From: Burkholderiales bacterium
GTDB taxonomy: Bacteria; Pseudomonadota; Gammaproteobacteria; Burkholderiales; UBA11063
DNA length: 64,000 nucleotides
Direction of reading: 5' to 3'
NCBI GenBank assembly: GCA_020697255.1
Contig: JAJFBE010000001.1
Coordinates: forward strand, 539,511-603,510
The position numbers were made by a program, and so were the translations under genes. The first letter of the stretch is position 1, and each line of letters starts with the position of its first letter. Of the stretch, positions 8,925 to 16,584 are shown one piece after another. Under the pieces are notes generated by a model. It had not been told where the DNA came from. It saw only the letters and a program-made list of their open reading frames with translations, and ran no database searches.

Positions 8925-9290
8925 TTATTCGAAAAATAAAATACAGGCTACCTTACGGTTTTCGCTAATTAGAAAATTATAGGTGCGGCAAAGTGCCGGA
9001 ATCGGCATAATCTCAAAGCCGATTCTATTGCTATTAATTTTTTCCAATAATTTAAAATCTGGATAAATTACATTATTGCCCGTACCAAAAATAATTAAAT
9101 CTGGTTTATCTTTAATAAGATTTGCTAAATTATCCAGTGTTAGACTTTTTATATCATTCACGGCAAATTCTGAAATCTGGTCATTAAAAACCAAAATATT
9201 TTGCTTATATTCTGCCCCGTGTATTGTAACTGAGCTTGGAGAATAATTGGTAAACTGTCCACTGCTTACAATATTTAAATCCATATCCAT
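8925..9290 (-). CDS. Mth938-like (DUF498) domain protein
   Basis: 121 residues. The pattern matches the Mth938/NDUFAF3 family: an N-terminal strand region, LIIFGTGNNVIYPDF (about 75-89) and the conserved segment PIPALCRTYNFLISENRKVA near the end. The biochemical function of bacterial members is not settled. Either the first or third codon (both ATG) could be the start. It converges on the nucleotidase gene. Confidence 0.8.
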   Translation of the reverse strand: MDMDLNIVSSGQFTNYSPSSVTIHGAEYKQNILVFNDQISEFAVNDIKSLTLDNLANLIKDKPDLIIFGTGNNVIYPDFKLLEKINSNRIGFEIMPIPALCRTYNFLISENRKVACILFFE

Positions 9291-9476
9291 ATATTAAATT
9301 TTCCTAATTCTTTAGTTATATTTACCAAAAACGCCATCAACCTCGACCTATAATTTAACACTATCGCTACGGCATAGGTTTCATTATGCCCCCAAGAAAG
9401 TATTATTTATCGGTAAATATGTATAAGAACTAGTAAAAACCACATAAATAGTATTTAATTTCTGTTTAGGCAATGC
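9291..9476. other. Intergenic region with inverted repeats
   Basis: No gene is seen. ATATTTACC (about 9323-9331) and GGTAAATAT (about 9414-9422) are complementary and enclose a smaller hairpin, GGCATA/TATGCC at 9372-9391. This may be a decayed repeat element. Confidence 0.35.
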
Positions 9477-9482
9477 TATAAT
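9454..9482 (+). promoter_or_regulatory. Extended -10 sigma70-type promoter of the 9488-9720 RNA
   Basis: TGCTATAAT gives a perfect -10 box (9477-9482) with TGn extension. The -35 candidate TTTAAT at 9454-9459 is weak and 17 bases away. No gene start follows for some 130 bases, so it appears to drive the structured RNA. Confidence 0.6.
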
Positions 9483-9620
9483 GCGGCACTTCATAGCGGT
9501 AGTTGGTGGCTAGTATAGCGATCAATTATGCTAGCCGGTTGACGTCTGCTAAATCTAGAAGTAGAAAGTCGCAGGTGATCAATGTGAGAAAACACGTAAA
9601 AAACATGGGCAGCCATAACT

Positions 9621-9683
9621 ATGAATACGCTTTCTACTCTTCAAAGAGTAATTATATTAATTATTCTTTTGTTAGGTAGTTAA
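9621..9683 (+). CDS. Possible 20-residue hydrophobic peptide (type I toxin-like)
   Basis: The ORF encodes MNTLSTLQRVIILIILLLGS. The core RVIILIILLL resembles the short membrane toxins of type I systems such as Ibs of E. coli (RLVIILIVLLL), although any run of I/L/V residues gives some likeness. It lies inside a promoter-to-terminator unit with a structured leader that can hide the start region. The ribosome-binding site is weak. A second short ORF begins at 9605 in another frame. Translation is unproven. Confidence 0.35.
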   Translation: MNTLSTLQRVIILIILLLGS

Positions 9684-9684
9684 C

Positions 9685-9720
9685 GGATAGCTCCCCGTTT
9701 TCACGAAGGCTATTTTTTGT
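9685..9720 (+). terminator. Intrinsic terminator of the small RNA
   Basis: ATAGC (9687-9691) pairs with GCTAT (9709-9713), with an inner CGT/ACG pairing, and six T follow (9713-9718). Confidence 0.65.
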
Positions 9721-9749
9721 TTTCTCATCATTATTATAGCATAACTAAA

Positions 9750-10025
9750 TCACTTGTATACATCTTTACGATGTCCAACATATACAACCTCTACCGTGAC
9801 TATATTATCTCTAATAACACAAAGAATCCTATATTCCCCCACTCTATAGCGCCACATATCGCCCAGTTCATCACCTTGAAGCTGCTTGCCCCACAGCCTT
9901 GGGTTAACTCCTGATAAAATTCGCTCATCGAGCCACTTTAATATTCTTCTAGAAATTTGCTTATCCAACGATTTGAGTTGCTTTCTAGCTGTACTACTAA
10001 AATCAACTTTCCAAACCAAACTCAC
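9750..10025 (-). CDS. RelE/ParE-family toxin
   Basis: 91 residues with the RelE fold pattern: VDFSSTARKQLKSLDKQISRRILKWL, then a basic GKQLQGD, WRYRVGEYRILCVI and a final VEVVYVGHRKDVY. Members with this pattern are mostly ribosome-dependent mRNA endonucleases; activity here is inferred. It is the second gene of a two-gene module and overlaps the antitoxin by 23 bases, which indicates coupled translation. The order antitoxin then toxin is typical. Confidence 0.9.
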   Translation of the reverse strand: MSLVWKVDFSSTARKQLKSLDKQISRRILKWLDERILSGVNPRLWGKQLQGDELGDMWRYRVGEYRILCVIRDNIVTVEVVYVGHRKDVYK

Positions 10026-10233
10026 GTTTTAACTCTTCCATAGAATAGGTTTTTTCTTTTTTTGCTAAAACTTTTTGAATCTCTTGAATATCTAACATAT
10101 CTTCAATTTTTTCTATCACAGCTTCTCTAATAAACCGCGCTTTTGATATTTTTAAATTTTTTATTAATTTTTCAAGAATCTCATCTGCCCCAAGCGGCAA
10201 TCTAACACTTGTTGCTATAGCTGCATGTCTCAT
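10003..10233 (-). CDS. Ribbon-helix-helix antitoxin of the RelE module
   Basis: 76 residues. The N-terminal part (about 8-47) is a ribbon-helix-helix pattern: the strand TSVRLP, then two helices ending in RFIREAVIEKIED. The C-terminal acidic/basic tail (about 48-76) would bind the toxin. The dimer probably represses its own promoter through the inverted repeat at 10249-10278. Confidence 0.88.
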   Translation of the reverse strand: MRHAAIATSVRLPLGADEILEKLIKNLKISKARFIREAVIEKIEDMLDIQEIQKVLAKKEKTYSMEELKREFGLES

Positions 10234-10248
10234 AATACACCCTCTTCC

Positions 10249-10305
10249 AATATTGTAGTCATATTTAACTACAATATTATAACCTTATACCATAATTAGT
10301 GTCAA
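10249..10305 (-). promoter_or_regulatory. Promoter and operator of the RelE/antitoxin module
   Basis: On the minus strand TTGACA (10300-10305) and TATAAT (10276-10281) are spaced by 18 bases. AATATTGTAGT (10249-10259) and ACTACAATATT (10268-10278) form a perfect 11-base inverted repeat with an 8-base spacer. It overlaps the -10 box and the transcript start, as expected for an autoregulatory operator of the RHH antitoxin. Confidence 0.8.
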
Positions 10306-10410
10306 ATCATTGGCTTAAATAACTCTCTGAGATTCAATTCAATAAGTAGTAATTGGATATGTTATTAATAACTGAATAACTTATTTTTTAATAAATTAGA
10401 ATTTTTATGC

Positions 10411-10416
10411 TATAAT
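10411..10416 (+). promoter_or_regulatory. Extended -10 box before the BrnT-type gene
   Basis: TATGCTATAAT ends at 10416, 29 bases before the ATG. It has the TGn extension seen at several other promoters of this window. No convincing -35 box is seen. Confidence 0.5.
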
Positions 10417-10444
10417 ACCTCATAAGGGGCTAATAGGAACAAAA

Positions 10445-10702
10445 ATGACAAAAAAGATACGCTGGAGCGATGAAAAAAATAACCTTTTAAAAAAAGAACG
10501 CGGTATTGGCTTTGAAATGATTGAAACACTAATTGAAGAAGGAAATGTTCTTGATATTGTAGCAAACCCAAAATATCCACATCAAAAAATTTTCCTATTT
10601 GATGTAGACAATTATATTATTTCAGTTCCACTTGTGGAAACAGAAGATGAAATTTTTTTAAAAACTTTATTTAAGAGCAGGAAGCTAAATAAAACTTTAT
10701 AA
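10445..10702 (+). CDS. BrnT-family toxin
   Basis: 85 residues. The family features IRWSDEKNNLLKKERGIGFEM, a central P-x-Y-P-HQKIFLFD and a final EIFLKTLFKSRK fit BrnT-type toxins, which are RelE-fold RNases. In BrnTA modules the toxin is encoded first, as here. The antitoxin gene follows after 11 bases. Confidence 0.8.
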   Translation: MTKKIRWSDEKNNLLKKERGIGFEMIETLIEEGNVLDIVANPKYPHQKIFLFDVDNYIISVPLVETEDEIFLKTLFKSRKLNKTL

Positions 10703-10713
10703 AGGAGTAAAAC

Positions 10714-11079
10714 TTGCAAGCAAAAAAAAATAAAGCTTCTCTAACATCAAGCAAAAACATTAGTAAAAAAGATATAGCTAAAAATAAGATAAATTTTAAT
10801 GACTATGAATTAGTTGATAAATTAGATGATGAAGAGCAACTTATCTGGAATGAATTTCAGCAAGGCAATTATAAGTCTATTATGACAGCTGAACTAAAAA
10901 ATGAGTATGCTGAAATATTCAGCAATTCTAACAAAAGAGATCAATCCTCTAATTTAAGATTGACAATGAATGATAAATTGTTAGCGAAAGCTAAAGCTCG
11001 TGAAGAGGGCGTTCCTTATCAGGTTTTACTGTCAAGTATTATACACAAATGGCTGCATGGAAAACTAAAAGAAGCTTAA
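10714..11079 (+). CDS. BrnA/CopG-type antitoxin
   Basis: 121 residues from a TTG start preceded by AAAGGAG at good spacing. The N-terminus is lysine-rich. Residues about 40-60 (LDDEEQLIWNEFQQGNYKSI) and the C-terminal LRLTMNDKLLAKAKAREEGVPYQ plus IIHKWLHGKLKE are typical of antitoxins paired with BrnT-like toxins, with the DNA-binding RHH domain at the C-terminus. The RHH domain probably represses the operon. Confidence 0.8.
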   Translation: MQAKKNKASLTSSKNISKKDIAKNKINFNDYELVDKLDDEEQLIWNEFQQGNYKSIMTAELKNEYAEIFSNSNKRDQSSNLRLTMNDKLLAKAKAREEGVPYQVLLSSIIHKWLHGKLKEA

Positions 11080-11109
11080 TATCCAATTCTAAATAACCAC
11101 AAGCATATC

Positions 11110-11236
11110 GGCCATTGGAATTTTAGGTTAAAATATGGATATTTACCGTTAAAAAACCAGCTTTGTTCGACCAAAGGGAGTTGGCTGGTTTTAGGCAAAT
11201 ATCCGTATTTTAGCCGTATAAAAATTCCATGAGGCC
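11110..11236. repeat. Long imperfect palindrome (hairpin element)
   Basis: GGCC at 11110 and at 11233 are the outer ends. Inside, GGAATTTT, TAAAATA, GGATATTT and AAAACCAGC each find their complement in the right half (GGCTGGTTTT, AAATATCC, TATTTTA, AAAATTCC). The folded arm is about 55 bases around TTTGTTCGACCAAAG. No ORF is needed to explain it, and it looks like a MITE-like or REP-like element next to the TA module. Confidence 0.6.
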
Positions 11237-11248
11237 TTGCTTTCTTTG

Positions 11249-11278
11249 CATACTTTCTGTAGCAAGACAGAAAGTATG
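11249..11278. repeat. Perfect 11-base hairpin
   Basis: CATACTTTCTG and CAGAAAGTATG pair around an 8-base loop, directly after the long palindrome. It is not followed by a T run. 11279-11428 shows nothing else clear except the leader of fumC. Confidence 0.55.
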
Positions 11279-11428
11279 GCCTATGGATGCAATCCACATA
11301 AAATATTTTATAAAAATAATATTAATAAATTAAATAAGAATTTTGCTAAATATAAAATTTTAATAAACTTATTATGCTAATTTTCAGGTAAAATATTAGG
11401 TTTTCAAAATATTTAAGGAAATAAATTT

Positions 11429-12814
11429 ATGACAACTCGTATTGAACATGATACTTTTGGTGAAATAGAAGTTCCGGCAAATCGCTATTGGGGCGCACAA
11501 ACAGAACGTTCACTAGAAAACTTCAAAATCTCTACAGAAAAAATGCCGCCGGAATTAATTAGAGCTCTGGCAATAGTTAAACAATCTTCAGCAACAGTTA
11601 ATAACCAGCTTGGCTTACTTGATGATAAAAAAGCTAAGGCAATTATTAATGTTGCCAGCGATATTGCCAATGGTAATTATAAAGACGAATTTCCATTAGC
11701 AGTATGGCAGACTGGATCAGGAACACAAACCAATATGAATATGAATGAAGTCATTGCCAATTTGGGTAGTGTTGCTCTCGGCGGTGAATGCGGAGATAAA
11801 CGCCTGATCCATCCTAATGATGATGTAAATAAAAGCCAATCATCTAACGATACCTACCCAACAGCTATGAATATAGCAGCTTGTATTGGTATTGTTAATT
11901 CCTTAATCCCATCAATCAAACAGCTACACCAAACTTTATCGACTAAAGCAGCAAAATTTGATAATATTGTAAAAATTGGGCGCACACATTTACAAGATGC
12001 TACCCCCCTAACTCTAGGCCAAGAAATCTCAGGCTGGGCTAAACAACTAGAACATGGTCTTAACCATATTGAAAATACTCTTCCTCACATTTATGAACTA
12101 GCGCTTGGTGGTACGGCCGTTGGTACCGGCTTGAATACACATCCAAAATACGCAGTGATGGTTGCTTCCGAAATTGCTAAGATTACCGGCTTACCATTTG
12201 TTTCGGCACCGAATAAATTTGAAGCTCTTGCCAGCCACGATGGGTTGGTACATGCACATGGGGCTTTAAAAACATTAGCTGCCAGCCTGATAAAAATAGC
12301 TAATGATGTGCGCTGGTTAGCTTCAGGCCCACGCTGCGGTATTGGAGAAATCAGCATACCGGAAAATGAACCGGGTAGCTCAATCATGCCTGGCAAAGTA
12401 AACCCAACCCAATGTGAAGCCATGACCATGCTTTGTGCCCAGGTAATGGGAAATGATGTTGCAATTAATATTGGCGGCGCCAGTGGTAATTTTGAACTAA
12501 ATGTATTTAAACCACTTATCATTCATAATTTCTTACAAAGTATACGCCTTCTTAGTGATGGAATAGTCAGTTTTGACCTTCACTGTGCCCGCGGAATAGA
12601 GCCAAACACAGAGCGTATTAAAAATCTACTGGATGAGTCATTAATGTTAGTCACTGCCCTAAATACCCATATAGGTTATGATAAAGCTGCGCAAATTGCC
12701 AAAAAAGCTCATAAGGAAGGCACTACACTTCGCGAGTCTGCCCTATCACTTGGCTATGTCAGCGAAAAAGAGTTTGATGAATGGGTACGTCCTGAGTTAA
12801 TGCTGGGCCGCTAA
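11429..12814 (+). CDS. fumC: Fumarate hydratase, class II
   Basis: TCA-cycle enzyme that interconverts fumarate and malate without an iron-sulfur cluster. 461 residues. Substrate-site segments are [10 protein letters not shown] (about 96-105), the catalytic GRTHLQDA with His187, and the fumarase/aspartase signature [10 protein letters not shown] (316-325) with the catalytic serine. Length is standard. An AAGGA lies nine bases before ATG. purD starts two bases after the stop. Confidence 0.97.
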   Translation: MTTRIEHDTFGEIEVPANRYWGAQTERSLENFKISTEKMPPELIRALAIVKQSSATVNNQLGLLDDKKAKAIINVASDIANGNYKDEFPLAVWQTGSGTQTNMNMNEVIANLGSVALGGECGDKRLIHPNDDVNKSQSSNDTYPTAMNIAACIGIVNSLIPSIKQLHQTLSTKAAKFDNIVKIGRTHLQDATPLTLGQEISGWAKQLEHGLNHIENTLPHIYELALGGTAVGTGLNTHPKYAVMVASEIAKITGLPFVSAPNKFEALASHDGLVHAHGALKTLAASLIKIANDVRWLASGPRCGIGEISIPENEPGSSIMPGKVNPTQCEAMTMLCAQVMGNDVAINIGGASGNFELNVFKPLIIHNFLQSIRLLSDGIVSFDLHCARGIEPNTERIKNLLDESLMLVTALNTHIGYDKAAQIAKKAHKEGTTLRESALSLGYVSEKEFDEWVRPELMLGR

Positions 12815-12816
12815 AG

Positions 12817-14103
12817 ATGACTACAAACAATAAAATTTTGGTAATTGGTAATGGCGGGCGCGAACATGCTCTTGCCTGGAAGATAGCCAAATCACCTAAA
12901 GTAGATCATGTATATGTTGCACCGGGAAATGGTGGAACTGCACAAACAGATAAGATTTCTAATATAAGTTTAACCGACATTGCGGAACTTATAAAATTTG
13001 CTAAAGACCATCATATTTCATTTACGGTAGTTGGTCCGGAAGCACCACTTGCTGCCGGGATTGTTGATGAATTTAGAAAACATGGCTTAAAAATTTGGGG
13101 TCCAACCAAGTTTTGCGCCCAGCTTGAAAGTTCCAAAGCGTTTGCTAAAGAGTTTATGCTAAAACATAATATCCCTACCGCAAACTATGTAGTATTTGAT
13201 AGTGGTCATGAAGCTCTTGAGTACCTAAAATCGCAATCATTACCTATCGTTATTAAAGCTGATGGACTGGCTGCTGGTAAAGGAGTACTTGTAGCAACTA
13301 ACATATCTGAAGCTATAAATTTTATTAATGATATATTTAGTAATAATAAATTTGGCAGCGCCGGTAGTAAAGTGGTAATTGAAGAATTTTTAGATGGCAC
13401 CGAAGCTAGCTTTATTGTCATGATAGATAACAACGGCAATATCTTACCAATGGCAAGCTCACAAGATCATAAACGACTACTTAATCAGGATATGGGACCA
13501 AATACCGGGGGGATGGGGGCATACTCTCCGGCACCGATTGTAAGTGATGCAATCCACCAGCAGGTGATTAAAGAAATTATTCAGCCGGTTATTGATGGTA
13601 TGCGAAATGTCGGTCATAGCTATAGCGGGTTTTTATATGCCGGATTAATGATTGGTAAAAATAATAAAGCTAAAACCCTCGAATTTAATTGCCGCTTTGG
13701 CGACCCTGAAACCCAACCGATAATGTCCAGGTTAGAAAGTGATCTATGCCAGCTTATTGAGGCAGGAATAGATGGGGACCTGGACCAGGTCCAGGTTAAA
13801 TGGTCAGGGCAATTTGCAATCGGTGTAGTACTGGCTTCTGAAGGATATCCGGATGCACCACGTAAAAATGATATAATATCGGGCCTGGATAAAATAAAAA
13901 ACATAACTGATGTAAAAGTATTTCATGCCGGGACTAAGTTGGAGGGTAATACCCTGTATACCGATGGCGGACGGATATTATGTGTAGTTGGACTGGATAA
14001 AGATTTTCGGCAAGCACAAAAAAAAGCATATGATGCAATTAAGCAAATTACATTTAATGGGATGCAGTATAGGACTGATATCGGATCAAGATTAATATTA
14101 TAG
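12817..14103 (+). CDS. purD: Phosphoribosylamine-glycine ligase
   Basis: Purine biosynthesis enzyme joining glycine to 5-phosphoribosylamine with ATP. 428 residues. The N-terminal domain has ILVIGNGGREHALAWK. The ATP-grasp domain has IVIKADGLAAGKGV (about 144-157) and the PurD signature FNCRFGDPETQ near residue 290. It lies two bases after fumC and nine bases before tolQ, so it is in one transcription unit with them. Confidence 0.97.
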   Translation: MTTNNKILVIGNGGREHALAWKIAKSPKVDHVYVAPGNGGTAQTDKISNISLTDIAELIKFAKDHHISFTVVGPEAPLAAGIVDEFRKHGLKIWGPTKFCAQLESSKAFAKEFMLKHNIPTANYVVFDSGHEALEYLKSQSLPIVIKADGLAAGKGVLVATNISEAINFINDIFSNNKFGSAGSKVVIEEFLDGTEASFIVMIDNNGNILPMASSQDHKRLLNQDMGPNTGGMGAYSPAPIVSDAIHQQVIKEIIQPVIDGMRNVGHSYSGFLYAGLMIGKNNKAKTLEFNCRFGDPETQPIMSRLESDLCQLIEAGIDGDLDQVQVKWSGQFAIGVVLASEGYPDAPRKNDIISGLDKIKNITDVKVFHAGTKLEGNTLYTDGGRILCVVGLDKDFRQAQKKAYDAIKQITFNGMQYRTDIGSRLIL

Positions 14104-14111
14104 GAAAATAA

Positions 14112-14810
14112 ATGCAACAAGAATTTTCAATTTTACAATTAATTATGAATGCCAGTATTGTCGTACAGGCAATTATAGGGCTGTTATTATTATTTTCTGT
14201 AGCTTCCTGGGCTATTATTTTTGCTAAATGGCTATCGCTTAGCCTGGCTAAAAGCCAAACTAATAGTTTTTTGCGCCAATTCCATAGTTCAACCAGCATC
14301 TCTAATTTGTACACTGCTGTTAGCAGCCGAGATAGCAAACACTGTGTCGAAGCCCTATTTTTTGATGGAATTAATGAATATAATAAACTAAATAAACAAG
14401 GCATTACTCAAAAAGATGTGGTGCTGGAAAATATCGACCGCTCCCTTAGCGCATCTATCGAATCTCAGATTGATAAATTTGAGCATAGCTTATCTACCTT
14501 AGCAACCTTTGGCTCGGTAAGCCCGTATATAGGCCTACTTGGTACAGTATGGGGTATTATGCATGCATTTATTGGCCTTGGCGCATCCGGACAAGCTACT
14601 TTATCTACAGTTGCGCCAGGTATTGCCGAAGCCCTGGTTGCAACTGCAATTGGACTATTCGTGGCTATTCCGGCATATATTGCCTATAATAAATTTACCT
14701 CCGATATTAGCAGCCTAAATAATAAAATGAATAAATTTGGCGATGAGTTTTTAAACCTGATTAATCGTCGCCTAATGGTTACTACAACGGCCAACCAGGA
14801 TAATATGTAA
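14112..14810 (+). CDS. tolQ: TolQ/ExbB-family proton channel protein
   Basis: 232 residues. An N-terminal membrane segment (about 15-37) precedes a cytoplasmic loop. Two further segments surround the conserved GLLGTVWGIMHAFIGL (about 140-155) and PGIAEALVATAIGLFVAIP. TolQ with TolR uses the proton motive force to drive TolA. Unusually, tolR and tolA do not follow: the next gene is ubiG, overlapping by one base. ExbB or another MotA-type role cannot be excluded. Confidence 0.85.
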   Translation: MQQEFSILQLIMNASIVVQAIIGLLLLFSVASWAIIFAKWLSLSLAKSQTNSFLRQFHSSTSISNLYTAVSSRDSKHCVEALFFDGINEYNKLNKQGITQKDVVLENIDRSLSASIESQIDKFEHSLSTLATFGSVSPYIGLLGTVWGIMHAFIGLGASGQATLSTVAPGIAEALVATAIGLFVAIPAYIAYNKFTSDISSLNNKMNKFGDEFLNLINRRLMVTTTANQDNM

Positions 14811-15502
14811 TGAATGTTCATCAGCATGAAGTTGATAAGTTTAATGCTTTAGCTCATAATTGGTGGAATGTAGAGGGTGAATTTAAAACACTGCATCACA
14901 TTAATCCGACCCGGGTTCAGTTTATTCAAAGTCATATTGATTTAAGCGGTAAAAATGTTATTGATGTTGGCTGTGGTGGTGGAATTTTATCCGAAAGCCT
15001 GGCTGTGGCCGGGGCTAATGTAACCGGAATTGATTTGGCACCAGGTTTGATTGAAATTGCAAAATTACACTTACATGAAAGTAACTTAACAGTTAACTAT
15101 GAATGCATAAATGTTGCAGATAAAGCAGCACAATGTGCTGGAATATTTGACATAGTTACCTGCATGGAATTATTAGAACATGTCCCCGATCCCATGGATA
15201 TTATCCAAAATTGTGCAAAATTATTAAAGCCAGGCGGTGTGGCATTTTTTTCTACACTTAATAGAACGCTTAAAGGTTATGCTCTGGGTGTATTAGCCGC
15301 CGAATATATTTTGAAATTAGTTCCAAAAGGAACCCACAACTACGCACAGTTTATAAAACCATCCGAATTACGTTGTATGCTTTCACAGTGTGGTTTAAAT
15401 ATGGTAGATATTAAAGGGCTTGATTACAACCCATTTAATCACACTGCTAAAATTAGTAAGGATACTACAATAAACTACATGGTAGCTACTCATCGTCTTT
15501 GA
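14810..15502 (+). CDS. ubiG: Ubiquinone biosynthesis O-methyltransferase UbiG
   Basis: Performs both O-methylations in ubiquinone synthesis using SAM. 230 residues. FNALAHNWWNVEGEFKTLHHINPTR is the family N-terminus. VIDVGCGGGILSE (about 47-59) is the SAM motif, and MELLEHVPDP and the ending KISKDTTINYM are also conserved. The start overlaps the tolQ stop. The TGA stop lies inside repeat copy B, so the insertion has set the last codons. Confidence 0.96.
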   Translation: MNVHQHEVDKFNALAHNWWNVEGEFKTLHHINPTRVQFIQSHIDLSGKNVIDVGCGGGILSESLAVAGANVTGIDLAPGLIEIAKLHLHESNLTVNYECINVADKAAQCAGIFDIVTCMELLEHVPDPMDIIQNCAKLLKPGGVAFFSTLNRTLKGYALGVLAAEYILKLVPKGTHNYAQFIKPSELRCMLSQCGLNMVDIKGLDYNPFNHTAKISKDTTINYMVATHRL

Positions 15503-15607
15503 GTCCTGTACTTTGTTGTAACTTTAAGACGCAATCCTCATGTACTATATGTACATTCCGGTTGCTTTGTTAAAGTTACGCCGTGCCCAGAACTCAAATA
15601 CTTCGAG
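15494..15607. repeat. Palindromic dispersed repeat, copy B
   Basis: About 114 bases related to the copy at 5116-5231. The left end CTTTGAGTCCTGTACTTTG and the right end CCCAGAACTCAAATACTTCG are imperfect inverted copies. The core GTACTATATGTAC is a near palindrome, and GTAACTTTA/TAAAGTTAC forms an inner stem. It supplies the ubiG stop codon and ends about 30 bases before ratA. Confidence 0.6.
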
Positions 15608-15637
15608 TTAACATTTGTATTAAATATAAAGCAAATT

Positions 15638-16072
15638 ATGATTGAAATTAGAAAATCAGTTTTAGTTCCCTACTCACCCGAGAAAATGTACAACCTGGTA
15701 ACCGATATAGAAAATTACCCTAAATATCTCCCATGGTGTTCTGGCTCCGAAATAAAAGAAAAAGTAGATAATACAGTAACAGCACGAGTTGATATTGAAT
15801 ATTTAAAAATAAAAACTCACTTTACTACTAAAAACATCAATCACCCACACGAAAAAATTGAGCTAGAATTGGTTGACGGGCCTTTTAAGCACCTGGCTGG
15901 ATCATGGCGTTTTATTAGACTTGGTGATAACGGATGTAAAATTGACTTTGTACTACAATATAAATTTTCTAATATTTTACTAGAAAAAATCATTGGTCCG
16001 GTATTTAATTATATTAGTAAAAACATTGTTGATTGCTTTATTAAAGAAGCACATAAATTATATGCAAAGTAG
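15638..16072 (+). CDS. ratA: RatA-like START/COQ10-domain protein
   Basis: 144 residues. The start IRKSVLVPYSPEKMYNLVTDIENYPKYLPWC is characteristic of the RatA/Coq10 family. The E. coli member is described as inhibiting 50S-30S association, while Coq10 relatives bind ubiquinone; here both RnfH (the usual neighbour) and ubiG are close. The N-terminus and size are normal. Confidence 0.9.
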   Translation: MIEIRKSVLVPYSPEKMYNLVTDIENYPKYLPWCSGSEIKEKVDNTVTARVDIEYLKIKTHFTTKNINHPHEKIELELVDGPFKHLAGSWRFIRLGDNGCKIDFVLQYKFSNILLEKIIGPVFNYISKNIVDCFIKEAHKLYAK

Positions 16073-16082
16073 TGTGGATCTC

Positions 16083-16188
16083 CGGGTCAAGCCCGAAGAT
16101 GACATGCTAAACCCGAAGATGACATGCTAAACCCGAAGATGACATGCTAAACCCGAAGATGACACGCTAAGCATGAAGATGACAGAAA
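16083..16188. repeat. 20-bp tandem repeat, four copies plus a partial fifth
   Basis: Units of CCCGAAGATGACATGCTAAA begin at 16092, 16112, 16132 and 16152 (the last with two changes). A degenerate fifth runs into the rnfH start. It is preceded by CGGGTCAAGCCCG, a small hairpin. The AGATGACA end resembles the AATGACA tail of the other REP-like hairpins of the window, so the array probably arose by amplification of such an end. Confidence 0.85.
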
Positions 16189-16189
16189 T

Positions 16190-16477
16190 ATGATTAATAT
16201 AGAAGTGGCATATGCTACCCCGGAGGAACAACTAATTATTCCTATTAATGTGCCGGATGATATTTCAGTACTAGAGGCAATCAATCTCTCAGCTATAGCA
16301 AAGCATTTTCCTGAGCATCAGTTAGATCAGCTTGATAGTAATTCACCAATTGGTATATTTGGTAAAAAGATTAACATAACTACATATCAATTAAAAGATA
16401 ATGACAGAATTGAGATCTATCGCCCGCTGGCTAAAACGCCTAATCAACGCCGCCTGGAAAGAGCCAAAAAATATTAA
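16190..16477 (+). CDS. RnfH family protein
   Basis: 95 residues, ubiquitin-like beta-grasp family RnfH (RatB in E. coli). Visible family marks are INIEVAYATPEEQ, the central IGIFGKKI (about 60-67), DRIEIYRPL and the ending NQRRLERAKK. Function in this family is uncertain. The ribosome-binding region comes from the last unit of the 20-bp repeat array, so expression may depend on it. Confidence 0.9.
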   Translation: MINIEVAYATPEEQLIIPINVPDDISVLEAINLSAIAKHFPEHQLDQLDSNSPIGIFGKKINITTYQLKDNDRIEIYRPLAKTPNQRRLERAKKY

Positions 16478-16584
16478 TTTATGGTATAATATAGAGTACG
16501 CTGGTAACTCAATCTAAAAATATTGATATTCAACACTTTTAAATTGAGTACTAATTAACTTTTTAATTAAGAAGGAATGTACTC

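Larger units (their letters stand above)
9488..9720 (+). ncRNA. Putative structured small RNA or leader-type mRNA with terminator
   Basis: A transcription unit of about 230 bases is implied by the promoter at 9477-9482 and an intrinsic terminator at 9685-9720. Near the 5' end is a long hairpin (about 9493-9550) whose core is GGCTAG/CTAGCC. GTAGAAAG (about 9561-9568) is complementary to CTTTCTAC (9630-9637), a long-range pairing that would cover the start region of a 20-codon ORF at 9621-9683. I do not recognise 6S RNA, tmRNA, SRP RNA or RNase P RNA. It could be a type I toxin mRNA or a regulatory RNA. Confidence 0.5.

Noticed and set aside
9488..9720. 6S RNA, tmRNA, SRP RNA or RNase P RNA
   Set aside because: The ends do not form a closing helix, there is no tag-peptide frame with a tRNA-like end, and none of the conserved cores is seen.
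11076..11297. 73-codon minus-strand ORF
   Set aside because: It lies over the long palindrome and the hairpin at 11110-11278, has no ribosome-binding site and no family-like sequence.
16083..16188. CRISPR array
   Set aside because: The units are directly joined 20-bp tandem repeats without spacers, and no cas genes are present.
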